Source: Alcanivorax sp.
Lineage (GTDB): Bacteria > Pseudomonadota > Gammaproteobacteria > Pseudomonadales > Alcanivoracaceae
Assembly: GCF_002726155.1 (NCBI RefSeq)
Contig: NZ_PBSH01000036.1
Span: forward strand, 1 to 64,000
Direction of reading: 5' to 3'
DNA: 64,000 nt
The notes beneath the pieces are model-generated. The model saw only the letters and a program-made list of their open reading frames with translations, was not told the origin of the DNA and did not search any database. Every line of letters begins with the position of its first letter. Within the stretch, counting starts at the first letter, position 1. The position numbers and the translations under genes were made by a program. Below, piece after piece: positions 26,514-35,146 of the stretch.

Positions 26514-26527
26514 GCGTGTTGCGTGAA
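26514..26527. repeat. heptamer repeat, two GCGTGNN units
   Basis: Two adjacent 7-bp units of the form GCGTGNN, starting 14 nt after the stop of the ArsA-type gene. The 12-mer GCGTGTTGCGTG here recurs exactly at three other intergenic sites of the window. Confidence 0.6.
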
Positions 26528-26552
26528 CCGAGCCACGGCCGCAGAGCGGCAC

Positions 26553-26583
26553 AAAAAAAAGCCCGCACTCATCGAGTGCGGGC
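26553..26583 (-). terminator. rho-independent terminator of tRNA-Ser
   Basis: On the minus strand a perfect 10-bp stem GCCCGCACTC/GAGTGCGGGC with a 3-nt loop is followed by eight T. It begins 9 nt after the 3' end of tRNA-Ser. Confidence 0.9.
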
Positions 26584-26591
26584 TCTCTGTT

Positions 26592-26679
26592 TGGCGGAGG
26601 GGGTGGGATTTGAACCCACGGACGGTCTCCCGTCGCCGGTTTTCAAGACCGGTGCATTCGGCCACTCTGCCACCCCTCC
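26592..26679 (-). tRNA. tRNA-Ser (anticodon UGA)
   Basis: An 88-nt minus-strand class II tRNA with encoded CCA. The acceptor stem is GGAGGGG, the anticodon loop is CTTGAAA with anticodon TGA, a long variable arm follows, the T loop is GGTTCAAATCC, and the discriminator is G as expected for serine. Confidence 0.95.
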
Positions 26680-26782
26680 AAGGTGGCAGCAATAATACAT
26701 GAGCAATGAGGCCAGTCAACGTCGAAGCCACAATACCGCGCACGACTGGTTGAGTTTTGATCGCTGAGCGGATCCGTTCAGC

Positions 26783-27466
26783 TCAATCGGAATAACGACG
26801 GAAAATTCGCTGCTTGGCGCGCTCGTATTGCGCCTGGTTGATAGCCCCTTCCTGCATCAGCCGGCGGTGCTCTGCCACTTCTGCCGCCAGCCGTTCTTTC
26901 CTGTCGGGCAACAGGCTCCAGGCTCGCTCTCCCCGTAGCTGCAGCGCGCCAACCACCTTTGCGAAACGCTTTCTGTCTCCGCGCTGATCAAACAGGTCGA
27001 ACATCACCACCCGCCCGTTACGGGTATAGAACAGCAGGCGCCGGGACGAGCCCCGCAGGCAAAACCCCACACACAGCAAGGACACCCCCAGCGCAGCCAG
27101 CGCGGCAACGGCCTGCCCCACAGCCAACAGGAGCCCGGCAACGATGAGTGCCAGCACTGCAACACTCAGGGACCGCCAGGCAATTTCACGATAAGCACTT
27201 GGAGAGTCTGCCAGAAACGCCAGATTGATGATCCGCGTTACCTCGCGCCGGCCACGCTGCTCCGTCCATTCAAGATAGCGACCATTGAAAAGGATGATCC
27301 GGCGGTGTCGCCCCAACAGCCGGTTTTTCTGTTCGAAAACCAGCTCATGGCGACGCGATGCCAAGTCCGGCACTTGAAGCAAATCGTTGTACAACGAATG
27401 CCGATTCTGTACCGCTGCCAGCTCGATTTGCTCACTTTCAGTGGCAGCCAGCGATAATGCGCTCAT
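26783..27466 (-). CDS. hypothetical membrane protein with a SHOCT-like tail
   Basis: A 227-residue protein. Residues 1-95 are soluble and charged, two adjacent membrane helices lie at about 102-135 (LSVAVLALIVAGLLLAVGQ then AVAALAALGVSLLCVGFCL), and a soluble C-terminal half follows. The last 30 residues, LMQEGAINQAQYERAKQRIFRRY, look like the SHOCT motif (short C-terminal domain with a Gly-Ile turn). I do not recognise the protein otherwise. It is divergent from yccA and alone on its strand up to tRNA-Ser. Confidence 0.6.
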   Translation of the reverse strand: MSALSLAATESEQIELAAVQNRHSLYNDLLQVPDLASRRHELVFEQKNRLLGRHRRIILFNGRYLEWTEQRGRREVTRIINLAFLADSPSAYREIAWRSLSVAVLALIVAGLLLAVGQAVAALAALGVSLLCVGFCLRGSSRRLLFYTRNGRVVMFDLFDQRGDRKRFAKVVGALQLRGERAWSLLPDRKERLAAEVAEHRRLMQEGAINQAQYERAKQRIFRRYSD

Positions 27467-27497
27467 AAGGCCCCCTCAGCTCAGACTCAGGCATTTT

Positions 27498-27523
27498 AAG
27501 TACGAAAATAGTATTACGTACTT
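27498..27523. promoter_or_regulatory. inverted repeat between divergent genes
   Basis: AAGTACG and CGTACTT flank a 12-nt A+T-rich spacer in the 202-bp gap between the divergent hypothetical gene and yccA. It lies 31 nt upstream of the start of the minus-strand gene and 166 nt from yccA. This could be an operator; no regulator is evident. Confidence 0.35.
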
Positions 27524-27689
27524 GCCATGCCATCCCGAGATAAGGGTCACAAAAGTGCACATCTGTCGTCACCGGCGATCCTTGGCGACTCACCCGGCAC
27601 TTTCTCATGGCGAAAAGCCGGTTTAACGCTTGATTTTGCCCCCCTCGCCCTTATGATCACAGGAACAATTGGCAAGGATGAGTGATATC

Positions 27690-28373
27690 ATGAATAACCC
27701 GACCAACCCCTACTCCGCCCCCCACCAGCACGGCGTTGCCGTTTCCGGGGAGCGCGCGGCCCAGGTACTGAAAAACACCTATATGCTGCTGGGGCTGTCA
27801 CTCGTTGTGGCAACCGGCGCGTCCTGGTTTGCCATGGCCAGCAACATCGGCTTCGTTAACGTCTGGCTGACCATTGGTGTCTATTTTGGTCTGCTGTTCG
27901 CCACCAACGCGCTGCGCAACAGCGCCTGGGGCATTCTGGCTGTCTTCGGCCTGACCGGCTGGCTGGGCTTCACCACCGGCCCAATCATTAACATGTACGC
28001 CCAGATCCCCGGCGGCATGGAGATTGTAACCACCGCTCTGGCTGGCACTGCCGGTATTTTCGTAGCCATGTCGGCCATTGCCCTTGTGACCCGCAAAGAC
28101 TTCAGCTTCCTTACCAACTTCATCATGATCGGTATTCTGGTGGCGTTCGGGGCGAGCATCGCCAACATCTTCTTCGCCATCCCGGCGCTGAGCCTGGCGG
28201 TATCTGCTGCCTTTGTGCTGCTGTCTTCCCTGCTGATCATGTGGCAGACCAGCGCCATCATCCATGGCGGTGAAACCAACTACATCATGGCAACCGTGAC
28301 CCTGTTCGTTTCCATCTACAACCTGTTCATGTCCTTGTTGCACCTGCTGACAGCACTCAGCGGCAACGATTAA
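27690..28373 (+). CDS. yccA: YccA/Bax inhibitor-1 family membrane protein
   Basis: A 227-residue protein with seven membrane helices and the Bax inhibitor-1 order. After a short soluble N-terminus ending VLKNTYMLLGLSLVVATGA, the segments are regularly spaced to the C-terminal FVSIYNLFMSLLHLLTALSGND, which matches YccA/YbhL proteins. E. coli YccA binds and restrains the FtsH protease. I prefer the ATG at 27690, which has AAGGA 11 nt upstream; an in-frame ATG at 27678 and a TTG at 27669 are alternatives. The gene precedes tusDCB as in Pseudomonas, and its last base is the first of tusD. Confidence 0.9.
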   Translation: MNNPTNPYSAPHQHGVAVSGERAAQVLKNTYMLLGLSLVVATGASWFAMASNIGFVNVWLTIGVYFGLLFATNALRNSAWGILAVFGLTGWLGFTTGPIINMYAQIPGGMEIVTTALAGTAGIFVAMSAIALVTRKDFSFLTNFIMIGILVAFGASIANIFFAIPALSLAVSAAFVLLSSLLIMWQTSAIIHGGETNYIMATVTLFVSIYNLFMSLLHLLTALSGND

Positions 28374-28744
28374 TGCGTTTCTCGCTACTGGTCAACGCGG
28401 CGGCGGATTCCGCCGCCGCGTTGACCGCCCTGCATACCGCCCAAGCCCTTCTCGACACCCCCGATCATCAACTCCACTGCCTGTTCTTCTACCGGGATGC
28501 CGTGCATCTGGCGAACCGTCATGCCTGGACCGGTGATGGCACCCAGGCCAGCACCGCCCAGCAGTGGCAGCAATGGCTTGCCCGTCATGATGTGAATGCC
28601 GTGGTTTGTGTGGGTGCCGCCCAGCGCCGGGGTATTGTCGCCACCGACGCGGACAACACACTGGCGGACGGCTTCTCTCTGGCAGGGCTGGGACAATGGG
28701 CAGAGGCACTCATCAACAGCGACCGGGTGATCCAGTTTGGCTAA
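28373..28744 (+). CDS. tusD: sulfurtransferase TusD
   Basis: A 123-residue DsrE-family protein. In the E. coli TusBCD complex TusD accepts persulfide sulfur from TusA and hands it to TusE for 2-thiouridine synthesis in tRNA. The acceptor Cys is recognisable in VVCVGAAQRRG. Its start overlaps the yccA stop (TAATG) and its 3' end overlaps tusC by 8 nt. The sulfur is finally used by MnmA, also encoded in this window. Confidence 0.9.
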   Translation: MRFSLLVNAAADSAAALTALHTAQALLDTPDHQLHCLFFYRDAVHLANRHAWTGDGTQASTAQQWQQWLARHDVNAVVCVGAAQRRGIVATDADNTLADGFSLAGLGQWAEALINSDRVIQFG

Positions 28745-29051
28745 CCATACCCTCTACATCGCCACCGGCAGCCAACCCTTCTCCAGCCAGTTCCAGGAGA
28801 TGCTGGACATGCTGCTCACCGGTGCAGCATTCGGACAGGCCACAACCTTGTGGCTTACGCCCCCTGCCCTTGCCACGCTAAAACTGTGCCCTAACGACAC
28901 CCTGATGCAACTCACTGACTTCGGTGTGCGCTGCGTGACCGAAAAACCGGGACGCGAGGAAAACACACCCTGCCCGGTGAGCGCCGACCCGCTCGGGTAT
29001 GATGAGCTGCTATCATTACGCACCCAATGCGATCAGATTCTGGTGTTCTGA
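28737..29051 (+). CDS. tusC: sulfurtransferase complex subunit TusC
   Basis: A 104-residue DsrF-like protein that begins with a TTG overlapping tusD by 8 nt; no ATG gives a sensible length. The family features are an N-terminal beta strand LYIATGSQPF, the LTPPALATLKLCPNDTLMQLTDFGVRC middle region and the C-terminal SLRTQCDQILVF. It is a little shorter than the E. coli protein of 119 residues. Position between tusD and tusB supports the call. Confidence 0.85.
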   Translation: MANHTLYIATGSQPFSSQFQEMLDMLLTGAAFGQATTLWLTPPALATLKLCPNDTLMQLTDFGVRCVTEKPGREENTPCPVSADPLGYDELLSLRTQCDQILVF

Positions 29052-29306
29052 ATGTTGCACCTGCTTGGCTTTTCCCCCGACGATGACAACACGCGCCAGC
29101 GCTTCTCGGCGCTTTATACCCCTGGCGACATTTGCGTCTTCACCGATGCGGGCCTGTTACTTGCAACACGGCTGGAACTGAAAGGAGATGGCTACCTGCT
29201 GGCGCATGCCTCCTTACAACTCCCGGACAGCGCCCTGCCAGTGATAGATCATGCTGGTCTGATCACACTGATAGCCGAACACGGCCCGTGCACCAGCTGG
29301 TATTGA
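29052..29306 (+). CDS. tusB: sulfurtransferase complex subunit TusB
   Basis: An 84-residue DsrH-family protein starting with MLHLLGFSP, the typical TusB N-terminus, and directly abutting the tusC stop. GDICVFTDAGLL is the family's central motif. It is slightly shorter than E. coli TusB (95 residues). No tusE gene follows; the next gene is the TrpD2-like one. Confidence 0.88.
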   Translation: MLHLLGFSPDDDNTRQRFSALYTPGDICVFTDAGLLLATRLELKGDGYLLAHASLQLPDSALPVIDHAGLITLIAEHGPCTSWY

Positions 29307-29319
29307 AACGCTTCCACGT

Positions 29320-29340
29320 ACCATGCTTCACGCAACACGC
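29320..29340. repeat. heptamer repeat, three units
   Basis: On the minus strand three contiguous 7-bp units read GCGTGNN, GCGTGNN and GCATGNN, filling the centre of the 57-nt gap between tusB and the TrpD2-like gene. It contains the exact 12-mer also found at 26514, 58110 and 61735. Confidence 0.6.
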
Positions 29341-29363
29341 CTTAAACCCGATGAGATGGAATC

Positions 29364-30353
29364 ATGACTGAACATGCTTTTGCGCCTTTCGTTCGCACCC
29401 TGGGCCGCGGCAAACGCGCCCGCCGCAGCCTCACCCGCGAAGAAGCCCGTGAGGCCATGCAGGCCATCCTCGACGGAAACGTGGAAGATATTCAGCTGGG
29501 CGCTTTCCTGATGCTGTTGCGGGTAAAAGAAGAAACACCGGATGAGCTGGCCGGGTTTCTTGATGCCTGCCGACCCGCCTGCTACCAGGCCCTTGCCGAG
29601 CTGCCCCATGTGGAACTGGACTGGCCCAGCTATGCCGGCAAGAAAAAGCACCACCCTTGGTACCTGCTGGCAACAGTGCTACTGGCCAGCAACGGCATCC
29701 GCACTTTTCTCCATGGCGGACCGGCGCACACTCCCAATCGCGTGTATACCGATCAGCTCCTGCCGCAACTGGGCCTGCCCGTTGCGCAAACCGTCGCTGA
29801 AGCGCACGCACACCTTGAAGAACACGGGCTGGCGTACCTGCCCCTGGAACAGTTCTGCCCGGCACTGGCACGGATGCTCACGCTGCGTTACTTCCTGGGC
29901 CTGCGCTCGCCAATCAACACCCTGGCCCGCAGCCTCAACCCTGCCCAGGCACCACTGTCCATGCAGAGTGTTTTCCACCCGGCTTACATCGAGCTACATC
30001 AAGGGGCGGCCACGCTGGCCGGTGATCGGGACCTGCTCCTGTTCAAGGGCGAAGGCGGCGAGCTGGAAATCCGCCCGGATGCACGTACCGCCATTCAAGG
30101 CATTCGCCATGGCGAGGCACTGCAAAGCGCAGTGATTGATAGCGCCATGCCTCGACAAACACCACCGGGCGACCCCAGTGCAGACACAGTTTTAAAGGTA
30201 TGGCGCGGCGAAACCCGTGATGAGTACGGTGAACAAGCGGTTATTCATACCGTGGCCGTGGCGCTGTGGGGGCTCGACAAGGCGGACTCCCTGGAGGGTG
30301 CGCGCAAAGATGCCGCAGCACTGTGGGAAAACCGCGATAAGACACGGCTTTAA
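29364..30353 (+). CDS. TrpD2/YbiB-like glycosyl-transferase family 3 protein
   Basis: A 329-residue relative of anthranilate phosphoribosyltransferase. The helical N-terminal domain with SLTREEAREAMQAILDGNVEDIQLGAFLMLLRVKEET and the fold-defining RSPINTLARSLNP segment are conserved. The classical KHGN and GTGGD motifs of TrpD are altered, as in the YbiB/TrpD2 branch, which binds nucleic acid rather than making tryptophan. The same gene is found between tus genes and cysG in Pseudomonas. The exact role is not established. Confidence 0.8.
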   Translation: MTEHAFAPFVRTLGRGKRARRSLTREEAREAMQAILDGNVEDIQLGAFLMLLRVKEETPDELAGFLDACRPACYQALAELPHVELDWPSYAGKKKHHPWYLLATVLLASNGIRTFLHGGPAHTPNRVYTDQLLPQLGLPVAQTVAEAHAHLEEHGLAYLPLEQFCPALARMLTLRYFLGLRSPINTLARSLNPAQAPLSMQSVFHPAYIELHQGAATLAGDRDLLLFKGEGGELEIRPDARTAIQGIRHGEALQSAVIDSAMPRQTPPGDPSADTVLKVWRGETRDEYGEQAVIHTVAVALWGLDKADSLEGARKDAAALWENRDKTRL

Positions 30354-30360
30354 GGACCGC

Positions 30361-30475
30361 TGTCGGATTACGCCTTTCAGGCTCTCTGTACCCTTGGGTA
30401 AATCTGACCTACAAAACCGTGCTCTGTAGATCGGGTTTACCCAAGGGCGCAGAGAGGCGTAACCGTAAACCGACA
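30361..30475. repeat. palindromic intergenic element (about 115 bp)
   Basis: A long imperfect inverted repeat fills the convergent gap between the TrpD2-like gene and cysG. The left arm begins TGTCGGATTACGCC and contains CCCTTGGGTAAA and GACCTACA; the right arm carries the same blocks in reverse (TGTAGATCGGG, TTTACCCAAGGG, CCGACA). Arms are about 50 nt with a central 10-nt loop. The same blocks recur at 56325-56376. No open frame is credible here. Confidence 0.7.
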
Positions 30476-30484
30476 TGGATCTTT

Positions 30485-31870
30485 TCAGGGTTTAAACCAG
30501 CCGAACCTGGGATGCAGGCTGACCACGCTGCCCACGATAATCAATGTCGGCGCGTGGATTTCCCGGCCTTCTATATCGTCCGGAAGCTGATTCAGGGTGC
30601 CGGTAATCACCTCTTGCAGGTTGGTGGTACCCCGTGACACCAGCGCGATCGGCGTATCACCCGCACGGCCATGGGCGATCAGCTGGCTGCAGATTTGCCG
30701 CAAGCCCACCAGCCCCATGTAGAACACCACCGTCTCGGTTTCGCTGACCAAATGCTCCCAATCCAGATCCACCGAGCCATCCTTGCGGTGCCCGGTCACA
30801 AAGCGCACAGACTGGGCATGATCACGGTGTGTCAGTGGAATACCGGCGTAGGAAGCACAGCCACTGGCGGCAGTAATCCCCGGCACCACCTGGAAGTCGA
30901 TGCCCTCAGCCACAATCAGGTCAATTTCTTCACCACCCCGGCCGAAGATGAACGGGTCCCCGCCCTTCAGGCGGCACACCTTCTTCCCCTGTTTAGCGTA
31001 ATGGACCAGCAATTCATTGATGTTGTCCTGGGGCAGCGCGTGTTTATCGCGGGCCTTGCCCACGTACACCAGCTCCGCATCCCGGCGGGCCAGATCCACG
31101 ATCCCCTTGCCCACCAGGCGGTCGTACAGCACCACGTCGGCTTTTTGCAGCAACCGCAGTGCCCGGAAGGTCAGCAAGTCCGGATCCCCCGGCCCGGCGC
31201 CCACCAGGTACACTTCGCCTCGACTCAGGGTGGCCGCATCAGCGGATTCGATGGCGGCAGCCAGCATGGCTTCCGCTTCGCTGTCCTTGCCCGCCAGCAC
31301 TTTCTCCACCACCGGGCTATCCAGGGTCTGTTCCCAGAACAGGCGCCGCGCGCCGATATTGTCGAGTTTTTCTTTCAGCGGCTGACGGAAGCGGGCCATC
31401 AGGTCGGCCAGTCGCCCCCAGCGAGCCGGCAAGGACGATTCCAGCTGGGCACGTAGCTTACGCGCCAGCACCGGTGACGCGCCGGAGGAACTGATACTGA
31501 TCAGCACCGGGGAACGGTCAACAATGGCAGGGAAGATGAAATCACCCAGCGACGGATCATCCACCACATTCACCGGCAGGCCACGTTGCTGCGCCAAGCC
31601 GGCAATCTGGGCATTAGTGTCGCGATCATCCGTGGCACAGATGACCAGTGCTACTCCGTCCAGATCCGCACTCGCAAACGCACGATCCACACAGGAGCCG
31701 CCACTTTGCACCACAATATCGCGCAGCTCATCGCACACATTCGGGGCAGCAACATTCACAACCGCACCCGAACGATGCAGAAGGCGCCCTTTACGCAGCG
31801 CCACTTCGCCGCCGCCAGCCAGCAGAGCCACTTTGCCCTGCAAACGCCAACTGATCGGTAAAAAATCCAT
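30485..31870 (-). CDS. cysG: siroheme synthase (multifunctional)
   Basis: A 461-residue fusion. Residues 1-205 are the precorrin-2 dehydrogenase/sirohydrochlorin ferrochelatase part, with [21 protein letters not shown] as the NAD-binding loop. Residues 215-457 are uroporphyrinogen III methyltransferase with [34 protein letters not shown] and the [19 protein letters not shown]-binding motif. It converts uroporphyrinogen III to siroheme, the cofactor of sulfite and nitrite reductases. Full-length for CysG (457 residues in E. coli). The gene is convergent with the TrpD2-like gene. Confidence 0.96.
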   Translation of the reverse strand: MDFLPISWRLQGKVALLAGGGEVALRKGRLLHRSGAVVNVAAPNVCDELRDIVVQSGGSCVDRAFASADLDGVALVICATDDRDTNAQIAGLAQQRGLPVNVVDDPSLGDFIFPAIVDRSPVLISISSSGASPVLARKLRAQLESSLPARWGRLADLMARFRQPLKEKLDNIGARRLFWEQTLDSPVVEKVLAGKDSEAEAMLAAAIESADAATLSRGEVYLVGAGPGDPDLLTFRALRLLQKADVVLYDRLVGKGIVDLARRDAELVYVGKARDKHALPQDNINELLVHYAKQGKKVCRLKGGDPFIFGRGGEEIDLIVAEGIDFQVVPGITAASGCASYAGIPLTHRDHAQSVRFVTGHRKDGSVDLDWEHLVSETETVVFYMGLVGLRQICSQLIAHGRAGDTPIALVSRGTTNLQEVITGTLNQLPDDIEGREIHAPTLIIVGSVVSLHPRFGWFKP

Positions 31871-31882
31871 GCTTGCTCCCGG

Positions 31883-31924
31883 TAAACGCCGGACGCTAGA
31901 TGCATGACGCCTGACGCAAACAGC
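31883..31924. repeat. heptamer repeat, six units, between serS and cysG
   Basis: On the minus strand six contiguous 7-bp units, each beginning with GC, run through this stretch: the first is GCTGTTT, then two GCGTCNN, one GCATCNN, one GCGTCNN and GCGTTNN. It ends 12 nt before the cysG start codon and so overlaps its leader. Confidence 0.6.
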
Positions 31925-31998
31925 ATAAACCCGGCGTTACAGGTTTGCCATACGGCGACACGCATTGTCGCAGCCGCCGTCGTTGCGCCAGAACAGCC

Positions 31999-33288
31999 TT
32001 ACTTCAGGCGTTCCAGACCTCTCATGTAGGGACGCAATGCCTCAGGCACGGTCACGGAACCATCTTCGTTTTGATAGTTCTCCAGAATTGCCACCAGCGT
32101 ACGCCCTACTGCCAGGGCAGACCCATTCAAAGTGTGTACCAATTCCGGCTTGCCGGTTTCCGGGTTACGCCAGCGAGCCTGCATGCGGCGTGACTGGTAG
32201 TCCTGGAAGTTGGAGCAGGACGAAATTTCCCGGTAACACTGCTGACTGGGGAGCCAGACTTCGATGTCATAGGTTTTGGACGAGGAAAAGCCCAGATCAC
32301 CGCCACACAGGATCACCACTCGGTACGGCAAATCCAGCTTCTGTAGTACGGCTTCCGCATGCCCAGTGAGCGCCTCCAACGCCGCATCGGATTCCTCCGG
32401 GCGTACCATCTGCACCAGTTCGACCTTTTCGAACTGGTGCTGGCGGATCATGCCGCGGGTATCCCTGCCGTGACTCCCTGCCTCGGAACGAAAGCACGGC
32501 GTGTGGCAGGTGTAGCGACGCGGCATGGTGTCCGCTTCAAGAATCTCGTCCGCCGCCAGATTGGTCACCGGCACTTCCGCGGTAGGGATCAGGTATAGCT
32601 CTCGCTCTCCTTCCATCTTGAACAGGTCTTCCGCGAATTTAGGCAGCTGCCCTGTGCCGCGCAGGGCTTCCGGCCCGACCAGAAACGGCACATACACTTC
32701 CTGATAACCGTGTTCATCGCTGTGCATGTCGAGCATGAAATCGATCAGCGCCCGATGCATGCGAGCCAACCCGCCACTCATCACAGAGAACCGGGCGCCG
32801 GACAGTTTGGCCGCGCGCTCGAAGTCCAGCCCGCCGTCCAGGGCTTCACCCACATCCACGTGATCTTTGGGTTCAAACGGCAGCACCTTCGGAGTGCCCC
32901 ACTGGCGCACTTCAACGTTGTCGTCTTCGTCATTACCCGCCGGCACCGCATCTTGCGGCACATTGGGAATGCCCATCAGAAATTCACGAATGTCTTCCTG
33001 AATCGCCTTGGCGCTGGCCACTTCCCGGTCGAGCTCAGCATCAATGGTTTGCAGGGTGTCGGCCACCTGTGCCTTCGCCTCTTCCACAGCCATACCGGAC
33101 TTGATCAGTTCGCCCACCTGCTTGGAGGCTTTTTTGCGGTCAGCCTGCAACTCCTGGGAACGGATGTCGGCCTGCTTGCGCTTGGCATCCAGCGACGCAA
33201 ACGCGTCCAGGTCCAGGGTGTAACCGCGTTTGCTCAGCGCCGTCTTGATCGCTTCGCCGTCCTGCCGCAGGGCACGAATATCCAGCAT
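31999..33288 (-). CDS. serS: seryl-tRNA synthetase
   Basis: A 429-residue class II synthetase. The N-terminal long coiled-coil arm (about residues 28-100, [23 protein letters not shown]) binds the tRNA variable arm. Motif 2 is [31 protein letters not shown] and motif 3 is [20 protein letters not shown]. It charges tRNA-Ser, including the one at 26592. Length equals the usual 425-430. It lies between crcB and cysG as in Pseudomonas. Confidence 0.98.
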   Translation of the reverse strand: MLDIRALRQDGEAIKTALSKRGYTLDLDAFASLDAKRKQADIRSQELQADRKKASKQVGELIKSGMAVEEAKAQVADTLQTIDAELDREVASAKAIQEDIREFLMGIPNVPQDAVPAGNDEDDNVEVRQWGTPKVLPFEPKDHVDVGEALDGGLDFERAAKLSGARFSVMSGGLARMHRALIDFMLDMHSDEHGYQEVYVPFLVGPEALRGTGQLPKFAEDLFKMEGERELYLIPTAEVPVTNLAADEILEADTMPRRYTCHTPCFRSEAGSHGRDTRGMIRQHQFEKVELVQMVRPEESDAALEALTGHAEAVLQKLDLPYRVVILCGGDLGFSSSKTYDIEVWLPSQQCYREISSCSNFQDYQSRRMQARWRNPETGKPELVHTLNGSALAVGRTLVAILENYQNEDGSVTVPEALRPYMRGLERLK

Positions 33289-33320
33289 GCTTCTTTTACT
33301 CCAAAATCAAAAAAAGGCAG

Positions 33321-33347
33321 AGTTGGAAGTTTAAACTTCCAACTTCC
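33321..33347. repeat. 24-bp perfect palindrome with heptamer repetition
   Basis: AGTTGGAAGTTT joined to its exact reverse complement makes a perfect 24-bp palindrome at 33321-33344. The 7-mer AACTTCC occurs twice in tandem at 33334-33347. It lies 6 nt after the crcB stop codon in the 64-nt gap before serS. There is no T tract after the stem, so it is not a standard terminator on the minus strand. Confidence 0.65.
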
Positions 33348-33352
33348 CCACG

Positions 33353-33760
33353 TTATTCAAAAATCAGTCGGCCCAGCGCCAATCCCGCTATGCCGAGCAT
33401 CAGACAAACCGTCACCGACGCCACTGCATAGCCCGCAGCCAGCGAAAAGGCCCTGGCTTCCACCATGCGCACCAACTCAAACGAAAAGGTGGAAAAAGTC
33501 GTCAGGGCACCGAGCATGCCGGTCATCAAGGCCAGTCGCCACACGTCTCCCACCGGCAGACTGGCCAGCATGACCGCCAGTAGTCCAAACAGAAAACTGC
33601 CAGCCAGATTCACCCCGAAAGTAGCCCAGGGCCAGGCCGGCATCGCCGGAACCCCAACCCACAGGCTGGTACCAAAACGCAGACAGGCGCCAATAGCGCC
33701 GCCGCAGGCCACCGCAATCCAGGGCAGCATGCCGCCTTCCGTAATTGCTGATACCGACAT
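33353..33760 (-). CDS. crcB: fluoride ion channel CrcB/Fluc
   Basis: A 135-residue protein with four membrane helices. GGAIGACLRFGTSLWV near the N-terminus, GTFGVNLAGSFLFGLL-like WATFGVNLAGSFLFGLL and TGMLGALTTFSTFSFELV are the Fluc signatures; the Asn in GVNLAGS and the TTFSTFSFE segment line the fluoride pore. It exports fluoride as a dual-topology dimer. Its ATG overlaps the rarA stop by one base. No fluoride riboswitch is visible here. Confidence 0.93.
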   Translation of the reverse strand: MSVSAITEGGMLPWIAVACGGAIGACLRFGTSLWVGVPAMPAWPWATFGVNLAGSFLFGLLAVMLASLPVGDVWRLALMTGMLGALTTFSTFSFELVRMVEARAFSLAAGYAVASVTVCLMLGIAGLALGRLIFE

Positions 33761-35091
33761 TATTTTCCCTTCCCGTAACGGGTCCAGTCGCTGCTAGCGT
33801 TCAGCTCACGCAGGCGTGCCAACTTTTCCCCTACCTTGATTTCAAGCCCGCGATTTACCGGCTCGTAAAGACGGGTATTTTGCAGGCTCACCGGAAAGTA
33901 GTTTTCCCCGGCCACAAAGGCCTCGGGAAAATCATGGGCATAATGATACTCGGCACCGAAGCCTTCGTCTTTCATAAGCTGGGAGGGCGCATTACGCAGG
34001 TGCAGAGGCACTTCGTCGGTGGGCTGCTGGCGAACCAGCGCGCGCGCCTGGTTATAGGCGTTGTAGACCGCGTTACTTTTCGGCGCTACCGCCAGATAGG
34101 CAATGGCCTGAGCGATCGCCAGCTCCCCTTCCGGGCTCCCCAGACGTTCCTGTACATCCCAGGCCTGCAGGCAGAGAGTCAGTGCCCTCGGATCTGCGTT
34201 ACCTATGTCTTCACTGGCCATGCGCACGACGCGCCGGGCAATGTAGAGCGGGTCGCAACCGCCGTCCAGCATGCGCGCGAACCAGTACAGGGAAGCATCC
34301 GGATCCGAACCACGCACAGACTTGTGCATGGCGCTGATCTGGTCATAGAACAGGTCGCCACCCTTGTCGAAACGGCGTACCGCGTCACGCAATACCTCGC
34401 GCATCAGCTCCGCATCAATTTGCGGCGTATCCATGTCGGCCAGGTCCGCAGCGACTTCGAGCATGTTCAGTAGCCGCCGGGCATCCCCGTCGGCGTAATT
34501 GAGTAGCAACTCCTGCGCCTCGGCATCCAGTTCCATGCCGTTAAGGCTTGGGTCATGCAGCGCCCGAGCCAGCAACCCGGTCAGATCTTCCGGCGCCAGC
34601 GCACGCAACCGGTATACCCGTGCTCGCGACAACAACGCATTGTTCAGCTCAAAAGACGGGTTTTCAGTGGTCGCGCCAATGAAGGTGATGGTCCCTTCCT
34701 CCACGTGGGGAAGGAATGCATCCTGTTGGGCCTTGTTGAAGCGGTGCACCTCATCCACAAACAGGACAGTGCGTCGCCCCTGGCCCAGGCGAATCTGGGC
34801 CTGCTCAACCGCGGCGCGGATATCCTTTACCCCGGAAAGCACAGCGGACAGCGTGATAAACGCAGCATCCACGGTTTGCGCCATGATCAACGCCAGGGTG
34901 GTTTTGCCGGTACCGGGCGGCCCCCACAGAATCATGGAGTGCAATTGGCCGCGATCCAGGGCCTGGCGTAGCGGCTTGCCCTCGCCTACCAGATGCTGCT
35001 GGCCTACATAGTCATCCAGATGGGTGGGGCGCAGGCGCGCCGCCAGGGGCTGAGCCTGCTGGGCGGCATCGGCGGCAAAAAGATCGCTCAT
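33760..35091 (-). CDS. rarA: replication-associated recombination protein A
   Basis: A 443-residue AAA+ ATPase. N-terminal LAARLRPTHLDDYVGQQHLVG is characteristic of RarA/MgsA; Walker A is WGPPGTGKTTLALIMA, Walker B FVDEVHRFNKAQQD, sensor 1 IGATTENPSFELN. The C-terminal half includes MHKSVRGSDPDASLYWFARML, the tetramerisation region. It acts at stalled replication forks. Upstream is lolA (55 nt). Confidence 0.96.
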   Translation of the reverse strand: MSDLFAADAAQQAQPLAARLRPTHLDDYVGQQHLVGEGKPLRQALDRGQLHSMILWGPPGTGKTTLALIMAQTVDAAFITLSAVLSGVKDIRAAVEQAQIRLGQGRRTVLFVDEVHRFNKAQQDAFLPHVEEGTITFIGATTENPSFELNNALLSRARVYRLRALAPEDLTGLLARALHDPSLNGMELDAEAQELLLNYADGDARRLLNMLEVAADLADMDTPQIDAELMREVLRDAVRRFDKGGDLFYDQISAMHKSVRGSDPDASLYWFARMLDGGCDPLYIARRVVRMASEDIGNADPRALTLCLQAWDVQERLGSPEGELAIAQAIAYLAVAPKSNAVYNAYNQARALVRQQPTDEVPLHLRNAPSQLMKDEGFGAEYHYAHDFPEAFVAGENYFPVSLQNTRLYEPVNRGLEIKVGEKLARLRELNASSDWTRYGKGK

Positions 35092-35146
35092 GGAAAATGC
35101 CTACTGGTGACCGGGCCGCGGCCGGGAACTCCGGCCACAGCCTCAA

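Noticed and set aside
26504..26743. A short minus-strand frame over tRNA-Ser
   Set aside because: It is entirely covered by the tRNA and its terminator.
30192..30637. Short frames on both strands across the palindromic element at 30.4 kb
   Set aside because: They arise from the inverted repeat and the ends of flanking genes, without ribosome binding sites or coding character.
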